This document shows positions 26,105 through 33,886 of a DNA stretch of 64,000 bases, in pieces. The stretch is from the NCBI RefSeq assembly GCF_000736415.1, contig NZ_CP009043.1:1488001-1552000 (forward strand). Reading direction: 5' to 3'. The notes beneath the pieces are model-generated. The model saw nothing but the letters and a program-made list of their open reading frames with translations. It did no database searches and had not been told where the DNA came from. The position numbers and the translations under genes were made by a program. Origin of the DNA: Campylobacter iguaniorum. Lineage in GTDB: Bacteria; Campylobacterota; Campylobacteria; Campylobacterales; Campylobacteraceae. Position 1 is the first letter of the stretch; each line of letters starts with the position of its first letter.

Positions 26105-27111
26105 ACGATTGTTCTTTTTATAATAGGGCTTAGTTTGACTAGCACGTCATAGCTGATAGTGCCAAAAAACTCAGCCCACACTCTTGCATCATCAAACACG
26201 CAAACTCTATCTCCAGCGTATTTCGTGCTAAAGCTATCCATAGACATTTTGCCAAGTAACAAGTTGCCGTTTGCAAGTTTTAGCTCGCCAATTCCTGCGT
26301 ATCTCAAAAGTCCGTCACCATATCCAAGATCATAAGTGGCGATTTGTATATCTTCTTTGGCTGTAAATTTAGCCCCATATCCCACGCTTTGACCAGCTTT
26401 TAAAACTCTTTTACTGACAAGATCCGCCCACAAGCTCATTACTGGTTTTAAGCTCAAGCTAGAATTAAATTGCTCATATCCGTGCTGAGCTATTCCAGCT
26501 CTGACGAACTCATCATCAAAGTCGGTCGCTCTTTCTATTCCAGCTGAATTATTTGAATGAAAGGTTAAATTTAGTCCAAATTTAGCGCCCAAAGCTTTGA
26601 TTTTGGCTTTGGCTTTGGCGAAATTTTCTCTTTGGACGAAGTATTCTGCGCTTGTTTCATCACTACTTCTAAAGTGCGTAAATGCACCACAAATTTCGAT
26701 ATTTCTTTGACTTGCGATCTCAAAAGCACTCTCAAGCTCATCTTCGCCAAGCCCATTTCTATGCATCAAAGTATCAATGCCAAGATGAACTTTGCAGCCG
26801 CTTTTTAAAACGCTTAAATTTGAAATATCATTTATTGTATAGATAAATCTTAGGTCTTCATCGCCTGTTGGAATATGCGATAAAATAAGGATATTTTTGA
26901 AAAACTCAGCGATCTCCTGTGCTTCGCTCATCGTTCTAACGCAAGCGAATTTGATCCCAAACTCGCTTGCTAGCTTTGCGATTTGCAATGCACCATGTCC
27001 GTAAGCATTGTCTTTTAAGATGACGATTATTCGGTCTTTTGAGCCTACTTTATTTGAAATTTGGGTTAGATTGTGAAGATAGGCAGCCCTATTTATCAAG
27101 ATTTCAGACAT
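26101..27111 (-). CDS. alr: alanine racemase
   Basis: This 336-residue PLP enzyme has the lysine at about residue 33 in VILKDNAYGHGA and the C-terminal region DLGYGDGLLRYAG. It supplies D-alanine for peptidoglycan. It overlaps the small upstream gene by 8 bases. The neighbour pgp2 is also a cell-wall gene, as in C. jejuni (Cj0905c, Cj0906c). It is shorter than typical Alr (about 360). Confidence 0.93.
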   Translation of the reverse strand: MSEILINRAAYLHNLTQISNKVGSKDRIIVILKDNAYGHGALQIAKLASEFGIKFACVRTMSEAQEIAEFFKNILILSHIPTGDEDLRFIYTINDISNLSVLKSGCKVHLGIDTLMHRNGLGEDELESAFEIASQRNIEICGAFTHFRSSDETSAEYFVQRENFAKAKAKIKALGAKFGLNLTFHSNNSAGIERATDFDDEFVRAGIAQHGYEQFNSSLSLKPVMSLWADLVSKRVLKAGQSVGYGAKFTAKEDIQIATYDLGYGDGLLRYAGIGELKLANGNLLLGKMSMDSFSTKYAGDRVCVFDDARVWAEFFGTISYDVLVKLSPIIKRTIV

Positions 27112-27364
27112 TAAAGCTCACACCAAATCTTTTATAGACATAAGGCAAAATTTTTCTTATCGAGTAGTCGTAAGAATAAAATTTGGCGTAAAGCTCTTTT
27201 AAGCTTTTATCTTTGCAAGCATCGAAGTCAAAAACGTTGCTATTACCTTGTTTTGGGACGTTTGCGTCAAGCACTGCTAAAAACTCATCACGTGCTTTTA
27301 GCATTGTTTCGATCTGGCTTTTTATAAACTCTTTTTCTTCGTTTGAAATCTCTTGATTTTCCAT
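27104..27364 (-). CDS. conserved small protein, 86 residues
   Basis: A soluble, charged protein (MENQEISNEEKEFIKSQIE...), with helical N-terminus and an aromatic-rich C-terminus (YAKFYSYDYSIRKILPYVYKRF). AAGGAAAA precedes the ATG. It overlaps alr by 8 bases and follows pgp2 by 12, so it is translated from the same message. I do not recognise the family. Confidence 0.65.
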   Translation of the reverse strand: MENQEISNEEKEFIKSQIETMLKARDEFLAVLDANVPKQGNSNVFDFDACKDKSLKELYAKFYSYDYSIRKILPYVYKRFGVSFNV

Positions 27365-27376
27365 ATTTTTCCTTTA

Positions 27377-28345
27377 TTATTGTTCTGTTAAAATCTTCAT
27401 TTTATCACCGTCAAGCTTGACATAAAGGGTTTTTTCTCCATCAAATTTATAAGTTGCAGTTCTGTATTTTTCCATAAAACTAACTCTAAAAATCTTATCT
27501 TTGCTTGTAGATGGATATGGAGTTATCTCAAATTTGGTAAATTGTATGAATTTATCCTCTTTTTTAGCAAAAATACTCTTTTTCATCTCACTAAATCTAT
27601 CAAATTTAACCCCATCAAACCGAACAAAAGTTTTATCATAAAAATTTAAATATTTGTTTATATCGCTGTCACTCCACGCTTTTTTCCACTTAAAAAGCTC
27701 AGCAAAAATAGCAGAAATTTGATCATTTGAAGCCTCTGCGATAGAGTTTTCATTGATAAGAACAAAGCCACCTTTGTCACCCACAAACTTCTCATATTCG
27801 ACCAAAAAATTATTTGGTATGGCAATACAGCCTTTTGTTTTAAGTGTATCTTCTCTGACTACGCCTTGCATCGGAAAGCCGTGTATCCATATGCCGCCGC
27901 CAGTTCTATCTCTTGCTTGATCATAGATATTTGGGTACGAAAGACTAAAAGCAACTGGCCCATAATACGTGTCGCTTGGCACAAATCTTCTTGTGATGTT
28001 ATAAACCCCAACAGGCGTTTTTAGGTCGCCCTCTTTTAGTTTATCGCCCATAAGACCAGTTAAAATTTCGTGGTTAAATTTTTTATTTAACTTGCCATTT
28101 TTATATTCATAAAGAAAAATATTTTTTGATTTTTTATCCACGATTGTTAGGAGTTTGTCATCTTCGTAATATCCGTATCTCAAATCCATATCTTTGATCT
28201 TGTTTGACCAATAATCCTTGCTTTGCAAATTTGATTCTATCGCATTTTGCACAGCTACTATGCCATTTTCTAAGTAAATTTCTTCAAGAGATTTTGCAAA
28301 AAGCACACTAAATCCCAAACAAATGAAAAACGCTATCTTTTTCAA
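27377..28345 (-). CDS. pgp2: L,D-carboxypeptidase (YkuD fold), Pgp2/Csd6 type
   Basis: This 322-residue exported protein has a signal peptide (first 18 residues), a YkuD-type catalytic domain with IWIHGFPM (H155) and TKGCIAIP (C173), and a C-terminal NTF2-like domain (about 210-322). That combination is that of Csd6 of Helicobacter and Pgp2 of Campylobacter jejuni, which trim tetrapeptides of peptidoglycan to tripeptides and are needed for helical cell shape. The neighbouring alr supports the match (Cj0906c beside Cj0905c). It is divergent from the copper chaperone gene. Confidence 0.88.
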   Translation of the reverse strand: MKKIAFFICLGFSVLFAKSLEEIYLENGIVAVQNAIESNLQSKDYWSNKIKDMDLRYGYYEDDKLLTIVDKKSKNIFLYEYKNGKLNKKFNHEILTGLMGDKLKEGDLKTPVGVYNITRRFVPSDTYYGPVAFSLSYPNIYDQARDRTGGGIWIHGFPMQGVVREDTLKTKGCIAIPNNFLVEYEKFVGDKGGFVLINENSIAEASNDQISAIFAELFKWKKAWSDSDINKYLNFYDKTFVRFDGVKFDRFSEMKKSIFAKKEDKFIQFTKFEITPYPSTSKDKIFRVSFMEKYRTATYKFDGEKTLYVKLDGDKMKILTEQ

Positions 28346-28465
28346 CCAAGCCGCCTTAAATGTAATATTTGAGGCGTTATTATAGCTGAACTAATTTTAA
28401 TTTTAAGTTATAATTTATATGGTTTCATATAAAATTGTATAAATCTTAATTTTAAGGAGACAGAT

Positions 28466-28900
28466 ATGTTGAAATTTTTAGGTTTAGCATCTTTAGCTGC
28501 TAGTTTAGTTTTAGCTGCAAATATCGAAATCAGCAACGCTTACGCCAAAGCTACTCCGCCAAATGCCAAGAACAGTGCTGCTTTTATGAAAATAACAAAC
28601 AACACCGATAAAAACATTGCGCTTGTTTCAGGTAGCAACAGCGTGAGTGAGTTTACAGAGCTTCACACTCACGTAAGTGAAAATGGTATGAAAAAAATGA
28701 TTCAAATACCAAAGATAGATGTCCCAGCAAAAAGCACAGTAGAGCTAAAACCAGGCAGTCTTCACATCATGATGATAGGACTAAAACAAGCCGTAAATCC
28801 TGGTGATAAAGTTGATCTTACTCTTAACTTCGATAATGGCGATAAGGTTGATTTAAAAGGTATAGAAGCTAAAAAAATCCAACCTATGAAAATGAAATAA
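28466..28900 (+). CDS. PCu(A)C-type periplasmic copper chaperone
   Basis: This 144-residue exported protein has a signal peptide (about 1-18) and the copper motif of the PCuAC family: H67/H69, M75/M78, then H100 with M102/M103 (LHIMM). It should bind Cu(I) in the periplasm and help assemble the CuA or CuB site of cytochrome oxidase. No SCO1 partner is next to it here. AAGGAG precedes the ATG. A TATAAT box lies at 28409-28414 and a strong terminator follows the stop. Confidence 0.87.
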   Translation: MLKFLGLASLAASLVLAANIEISNAYAKATPPNAKNSAAFMKITNNTDKNIALVSGSNSVSEFTELHTHVSENGMKKMIQIPKIDVPAKSTVELKPGSLHIMMIGLKQAVNPGDKVDLTLNFDNGDKVDLKGIEAKKIQPMKMK

Positions 28901-28904
28901 TCCT

Positions 28905-28924
28905 AAGGCGACTTTTGTCGCCTT
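28905..28924 (+). terminator. terminator after the copper chaperone gene
   Basis: The arms AGGCGAC and GTCGCCT with a TTTT loop are followed by a T-rich stretch (TTCTGCTCTTT). It ends about 12 bases before the ATG of the AsnB-like gene. Confidence 0.75.
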
Positions 28925-28935
28925 TCTGCTCTTTA

Positions 28936-30558
28936 ATGAAAACTCTCTGCGAAAATTTAAACGTAATCTTTGATAAATTTGTAACCTTAGGTAACACAAC
29001 TATATTTTTTGATGAAGATATTTATAACAAGCAATTTTTGGGCGATAAAATTTGTGGTAATGCTAAAAATAGTGGTGAAATTTTACTTCAACTTTATGAA
29101 AAATATGGCTCTGATTTTTTGAGTCAGCTAAATGGGAATTTCGCCTTTTTGATCTACGACAAAGACGCAAATTTAGCATTTGGTGCGAATGACACTCTTG
29201 GTGCTAAGCAGCTTTTTTACTATAAAAAATCTGGCAAATTTATATTTTCAACCAGCATAAAATCGATTTTATCAGCTCTTAATCACACTCCAAGCCCAAA
29301 TTTAAAAGCCCTTGATAGCTATCTTAGTTTTATGAAAACAACAAGCTACGAGACGTTTTATGAGGGTATTTTTTGTCTTAATGGGGGCGAGTATTTTAGG
29401 CTAGAAAATGGCAAATTTGAGATAAATAGTTTTGAGAATTTGCGTGGTATTGATGAGATAAATTTGGATTTTGAAACGGCTTCAAAAAAGGCTTTAGATT
29501 TGCTAGCTAAATCGCTAAATTTAAGAGTGGCAAGTAGCCAAAATCCTTGTTTTTTGCTCTCTGGCGGGATTGATAGCTCCATGATTTGCGCACTTTATAA
29601 GCAAATTTATGGTGGTAAATTTGATACATTTAGTCTTGGATTTGATGAGTTTAAAAACTACGATGAGAGTGCTGCGGCTTTAGAAAGTAGTAGATTTCTA
29701 GACTCAAACTACCACCAAATCACGTTAAATAAAAGTGATTTTTTAGATATTTTGGATAATTTTTTTGAGATTTTTGATGAGCCAATTGCTGATAGCGCAT
29801 GTTTGCCACTTTATCATTTAAGCAAAAAAATCACGCAAAACGGCTTTTGTGAGGCGTTTAGTGGCGAGGGCGGTGATGAGTGTTTTTTAGGATATAGGTT
29901 ATACTTTAGGGTGCTTGAGTTTTATCAAAAAAGCCTATCCAAGCAAGATTATCCGCCCATCAGCAAGGACTATGAATATCTAAGGCGGAAAGAGCTAGGA
30001 CTACCAATATATGGCTCTTTTGGGGAGGTTTTTACGCATTTTGGTAAGTCGCATTTGCTAAAAAACTACGCCTTAGGCGAACCGCTAAGCGAGTATAAAA
30101 ATGACTACACAAATTTACGCCAAATGAGTTATATTGACTTTAAAATTTGGACTGGCGTGGCGATGAGTAAAACAAGGCAAATCGGCGTCAAAAACGCTCT
30201 AAACTTTAAAACGCCGTTTTTGGATCTTGATTTGGTTAAATTTAGCCTAAGTTTGGCTGATAGCACGAAATACCAGCATTCTACCAAAGATATTTTAAAA
30301 TTTATAGCTAAGGATTTTCTGCCAAAAGAGATCATAGAACGCAAGAAAAAGGGCTTTAGTTCGCCATTTATGGAGTGGATTTTAGCTGAATTTGGCAAAA
30401 CGATAATAGATGAAATTTTAAGCGTAAATAAACTTATACCACTTTTTGATGAAGAATTTGTCAAAATCCTCTACCAAAAAGCCACTCAAGGCAGATTCAA
30501 ACAGCACCTTTACTCGCTTTTCATCTTTGCAAAGTGGTTTAAGAAAAATTACATTTGA
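28936..30558 (+). CDS. AsnB-like ATP-dependent amidotransferase lacking the glutaminase active site
   Basis: The likely start is ATG 28936 (a TTG at 28915 overlaps the terminator). The product has 540 residues. The C-terminal synthetase domain is intact: PP-loop LLSGGIDSSMICALY (209-214), FSGEGGDECFLGYR. The N-terminal class II glutaminase domain is incomplete: the usual Met-Cys-Gly/Ser start with the catalytic cysteine, and the following 60-70 residues, are replaced by about 40 unrelated residues. Alignment with AsnB resumes at GEILLQLYEKYG. It may use free ammonia, or be a relative that adenylates another carboxylate, as beta-lactam synthetases and some polysaccharide amidotransferases do. 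Its place beside pseB and the flagellins suggests flagellin-sugar amidation; that is inference. Confidence 0.75.
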   Translation: MKTLCENLNVIFDKFVTLGNTTIFFDEDIYNKQFLGDKICGNAKNSGEILLQLYEKYGSDFLSQLNGNFAFLIYDKDANLAFGANDTLGAKQLFYYKKSGKFIFSTSIKSILSALNHTPSPNLKALDSYLSFMKTTSYETFYEGIFCLNGGEYFRLENGKFEINSFENLRGIDEINLDFETASKKALDLLAKSLNLRVASSQNPCFLLSGGIDSSMICALYKQIYGGKFDTFSLGFDEFKNYDESAAALESSRFLDSNYHQITLNKSDFLDILDNFFEIFDEPIADSACLPLYHLSKKITQNGFCEAFSGEGGDECFLGYRLYFRVLEFYQKSLSKQDYPPISKDYEYLRRKELGLPIYGSFGEVFTHFGKSHLLKNYALGEPLSEYKNDYTNLRQMSYIDFKIWTGVAMSKTRQIGVKNALNFKTPFLDLDLVKFSLSLADSTKYQHSTKDILKFIAKDFLPKEIIERKKKGFSSPFMEWILAEFGKTIIDEILSVNKLIPLFDEEFVKILYQKATQGRFKQHLYSLFIFAKWFKKNYI

Positions 30559-30585
30559 CGATTTTTAAATAAATCTAAAATTTGG

Positions 30586-30591
30586 TATAAT
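30586..30591 (+). promoter_or_regulatory. sigma-70 -10 box of pseB
   Basis: TATAAT 20 bases before the pseB ATG, with AAAAGGA between. pseB therefore probably has its own promoter rather than depending on the AsnB-like gene. Confidence 0.6.
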
Positions 30592-30599
30592 CCAAATAA

Positions 30600-31604
<1,005 letters not shown>

Positions 31605-31619
31605 TTAATTCAAAAATAA

Positions 31620-31643
31620 ATATCCCCAAAAAAAAGGGGATAT
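31620..31643 (-). terminator. terminator of the flaB transcript
   Basis: The arms ATATCCCC and GGGGATAT surround eight bases. Read on the minus strand the loop is eight T and the stem is followed by TTATTTTTG, a U-rich tail. It may also stop pseB transcripts from the other side, less efficiently. Confidence 0.65.
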
Positions 31644-31674
31644 CGGACTAAAGAGTTTTGGTAAGTGTGAGATT

Positions 31675-31706
31675 TTCCCAAAACGAACCTACCAACATTT
31701 TGGGAA
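31675..31706. other. hairpin in the pseB-flaB interval
   Basis: The arms TTCCCAAAA (31675-31683) and TTTTGGGAA (31698-31706) are perfect 9-bp complements. It is one of at least five hairpins between pseB and flaB and may act as an extra terminator. Confidence 0.45.
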
Positions 31707-31734
31707 TGTGTCTCTTAATAATAGCTCTTAATTA

Positions 31735-31758
31735 TTATAACTTTAAGACATTCTCAAA
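31735..31758 (-). repeat. decayed copy of the flagellin 3' end (second after flaB)
   Basis: On the minus strand the eight codons read F-E-N-V-L-K-L-stop, matching the FlaB ending (NVLKLLQ stop) with the last two residues lost. It is preceded by GGTTGTTTC, which also precedes the flaA-side copy at 33843-33872. It lies 108 bases downstream of the true flaB stop codon. Confidence 0.6.
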
Positions 31759-31775
31759 GAAACAACCTTAACGTC

Positions 31776-31801
31776 GTAAAGCGGCTAAAAAGCTACTTTA
31801 C
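31776..31801. other. hairpin in the pseB-flaB interval (GC-richer)
   Basis: The arms GTAAAGCGGCT and AGCTACTTTAC form an 11-bp stem with one wobble and one mismatch and a four-A loop. It lies between the two tail copies. Confidence 0.5.
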
Positions 31802-31811
31802 TCGCGTAGAG

Positions 31812-31845
31812 ACGTATTAAAACTATTGTAATAGTTTTAATACGT
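31812..31845. repeat. palindromic copy of the flagellin 3' end (first after flaB)
   Basis: The minus strand of 31823-31852 reads L-E-N-V-L-K-L-L-Q-stop, a ten-codon copy of the FlaB ending. The overlapping arms ACGTATTAAAACTA and TAGTTTTAATACGT (14 bp, perfect) make a hairpin with a TTACAA loop. The same design, arms CTTAAAGTTA/TAACTTTAAG with loop CTACAA, covers the true flaB stop codon at 31859-31884. Confidence 0.65.
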
Positions 31846-31865
31846 TTTCAAGGAAATGCTTAAAG

Positions 31866-33425
31866 TTATTGTAGTAACTTTAAGACATTTTGTTGTACCG
31901 CATTAGCTTGGCTCATTGCATAACTTCCTGATTGGGCTAATATATTATATTTAGAGAAGTTTGCACTCTCTTCAGCGAAGTCAACATCACGGATTTGGCT
32001 TTCTGCACTCTTGACGTTTACTTGAGTTACGCTAATGTTATTAATAGTGCTTACTAGTTGGTTTTGTACAGAACCTAAGTCAGCTCTAATGCTATCAAGT
32101 GTTTTTTGAGCTGATTGAGCTACATCTATCATAGCTTGAGCTCCGGCAAATGTATTAACGCCACCCGATTGATCGGTTGCCATTTCTCCACCTTTGAAAA
32201 ATCCCATAGCTTTAGCTATAGCACTTGAAATAGTTCCTGAGTTCATATATTTCAAATTTACAGAAGCTTGATTGTAAGCTATCGAAGCGACAGAAACAGT
32301 TGAAATATTTGCTGCAGTAGAGAAAGTAGCAGACATACCACCCACAGAAAGACCATTTATACCTACTTTTATATCTCTAGCATCTTGTCTTGTAAAAGTA
32401 AGCTGACCAAGATATACACCACCAGCGCCACTACCGACTACTGCTTTACCACCAGCTATGCTAAATCCACCCACAGAAGAAGCATCTATACGTATAGCCC
32501 TGCCATCTTTAGCAGCTAGAGTTAGCTTGCCATTTTCTATACTTGCTTCTATGCCTGTTTCATCTTTGACTTTATTTATGGCAGCAGTTAAGATATTTCC
32601 CTCATCTCCAGCTTTTATAGTAAGGTCACCTATAAGAACGCCATTTATTCTAAGGTCTTTTATAGTACCAGCTTGAACTCCAACTGACATAACTTGAGTA
32701 TTATTTACACTAGCCTTTACTCCGGTTAAATCCGATATAGCATTTATTTGATCGGCAACTGCTTTAAAGCCATCTACTTTTAAAGTATCAGCATCTATAG
32801 TTTTAAAAACATAACCAGCTGGATATCTATCTATACCACTAAGCTTCACCGTTAAATCAGTTAATGCACTAATCGCTGAAGCAACTGCGTTTTGAGTAGT
32901 TTCAAATCTAGTATGACCTATAGAATTTGATCCTGTAGCACCTATGCTTACTTTTGCAGTTTCATTTGAATATGAGCCGATTTGAAACTCTTTATTGCTG
33001 AAGCTTCCATTTAGGAGTTGTTGACCGTTAAAACTAGTAGTACTTGCGATATTATCTAACTCTTCAAGTAGTCTTGAGATGTCGTTTTGTAGCGCACGTC
33101 TTGAGTCACTGCTTTGACCATCTTGAGCTGCTTGGATAGATTTGGTTTTGATAGTATCAAGGATTTTTATTTGCTCATCCATAGCTTTATCTGCTGTTTG
33201 GACGATACCTATTGCATCGTTTGCGTTTTTGACTGCTTGTCCAAGACCGCTTGCTTGGCTTCTTAGAGAGTCTGCGATACTCATGCCAGATGCGTCATCT
33301 GCTGCTGTTTGGATACGAAGTCCTGAGCTAAGACGACCAAGAGAGCTGTCTAAGCTACGGTTATTTACCACCGCATTTGTGTGGGCGTTCATAGCCGCTA
33401 TATTTGTGTTGATTCTAAAACCCAT
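31866..33425 (-). CDS. flaB: flagellin FlaB (sigma-54 type promoter)
   Basis: This 519-residue flagellin has the conserved D0/D1 N-terminus ([19 protein letters not shown], then [21 protein letters not shown]) and C-terminus ([27 protein letters not shown] ... NVLKLLQ). The central part (about 190-400) differs from FlaA and is the surface-exposed, glycosylated region. An AAAGGA site precedes the ATG, and a sigma-54 type promoter lies at 33458-33473, the arrangement of flaB in C. jejuni. It is in tandem behind flaA but separated by a terminator and about 460 bases. There is no signal peptide; it is exported by the flagellar secretion system. Confidence 0.94.
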   Translation of the reverse strand: MGFRINTNIAAMNAHTNAVVNNRSLDSSLGRLSSGLRIQTAADDASGMSIADSLRSQASGLGQAVKNANDAIGIVQTADKAMDEQIKILDTIKTKSIQAAQDGQSSDSRRALQNDISRLLEELDNIASTTSFNGQQLLNGSFSNKEFQIGSYSNETAKVSIGATGSNSIGHTRFETTQNAVASAISALTDLTVKLSGIDRYPAGYVFKTIDADTLKVDGFKAVADQINAISDLTGVKASVNNTQVMSVGVQAGTIKDLRINGVLIGDLTIKAGDEGNILTAAINKVKDETGIEASIENGKLTLAAKDGRAIRIDASSVGGFSIAGGKAVVGSGAGGVYLGQLTFTRQDARDIKVGINGLSVGGMSATFSTAANISTVSVASIAYNQASVNLKYMNSGTISSAIAKAMGFFKGGEMATDQSGGVNTFAGAQAMIDVAQSAQKTLDSIRADLGSVQNQLVSTINNISVTQVNVKSAESQIRDVDFAEESANFSKYNILAQSGSYAMSQANAVQQNVLKLLQ

Positions 33426-33457
33426 TTTTAGTCCTTTAAAATAGTTTGGACTAATAA

Positions 33458-33473
33458 AGCAAAAGATGTTCCA
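33458..33473 (-). promoter_or_regulatory. sigma-54 (RpoN) promoter of flaB
   Basis: On the minus strand this reads TGGAACATCTTTTGCT, that is a TGGAAC -24 element, four spacer bases and TTGCT at -12. The ATG of flaB is about 33 bases downstream. Confidence 0.8.
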
Positions 33474-33488
33474 AAATTAAAGAATTAT

Positions 33489-33659
33489 CTACTCTTCAAG
33501 TAAATTCACTATAAGTTTTATGATTATATCTTTTTGGCTTGGTTCGCTTTTAGCAGTCATCAAAGCTATGGTGGTAAGGGCATTATCGTTTATTTTTAAC
33601 TCATTATTTGGTTTATAAAGCAATGAGTTTTTAGACAAAAACAAGTTAAACTGTCGCAA
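33489..33659 (-). CDS. possible small protein (56 residues) between flaA and flaB
   Basis: An open frame from a TTG at 33659 to a TAG at 33489 encodes a soluble 56-residue peptide with a plausible composition (ending SEPSQKDIIIKLIVNLLEE) and codon use like its neighbours. It ends 15 bases before the flaB promoter. There is no good ribosome site at the TTG; an AAGGAG lies about 29 bases upstream. A later ATG would give 23 residues. It may be a real small gene, or a remnant of a longer one. Confidence 0.35.
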   Translation of the reverse strand: MRQFNLFLSKNSLLYKPNNELKINDNALTTIALMTAKSEPSQKDIIIKLIVNLLEE

Positions 33660-33803
33660 AATTTATGACAACTGAATTTCTATCTAAACTCCTTATCACT
33701 AAAAACATTATTGATATGCTTACCTATTATTTTTGAGTATTTTATCACAATGAGATTACTAAGACAAGCGAATTTTAAGAGAGGAAAAAGGGAGAAATTT
33801 AAA

Positions 33804-33825
33804 AAGCCGGAGTTGCCTCCAGCTT
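33804..33825 (-). terminator. terminator of flaA
   Basis: On the minus strand AAGCTGGAG, a GCAA tetraloop, then CTCCGGCTT (9 bp with one G-T pair), followed by TTTAAATTT. It lies 62 bases past the flaA stop codon. Confidence 0.8.
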
Positions 33826-33842
33826 CGGATTTATGATTTAGA

Positions 33843-33872
33843 TTATTGTAACAATCTTAATACATTTTCAAG
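33843..33872 (-). repeat. decayed copy of the flagellin 3' end after flaA
   Basis: Ten codons on the minus strand read L-E-N-V-L-R-L-L-Q-stop, a copy of the FlaA ending (NVLRLLQ stop) starting 14 bases after the true stop codon. GGTTGTTTC precedes it, as at the copy ending 31758. It is followed by a weak inverted arm. Confidence 0.6.
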
Positions 33873-33886
33873 GAAACAACCTCAAA

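Noticed and set aside
28915-28935. TTG start extending the AsnB-like protein by seven residues
   Set aside because: The TTG is inside the terminator hairpin, with no ribosome site, and does not restore the catalytic cysteine.
31605-31865. CRISPR-like array between pseB and flaB
   Set aside because: The repeated units are few, unequal and related to flagellin coding ends; there are no regular spacers and no cas genes.
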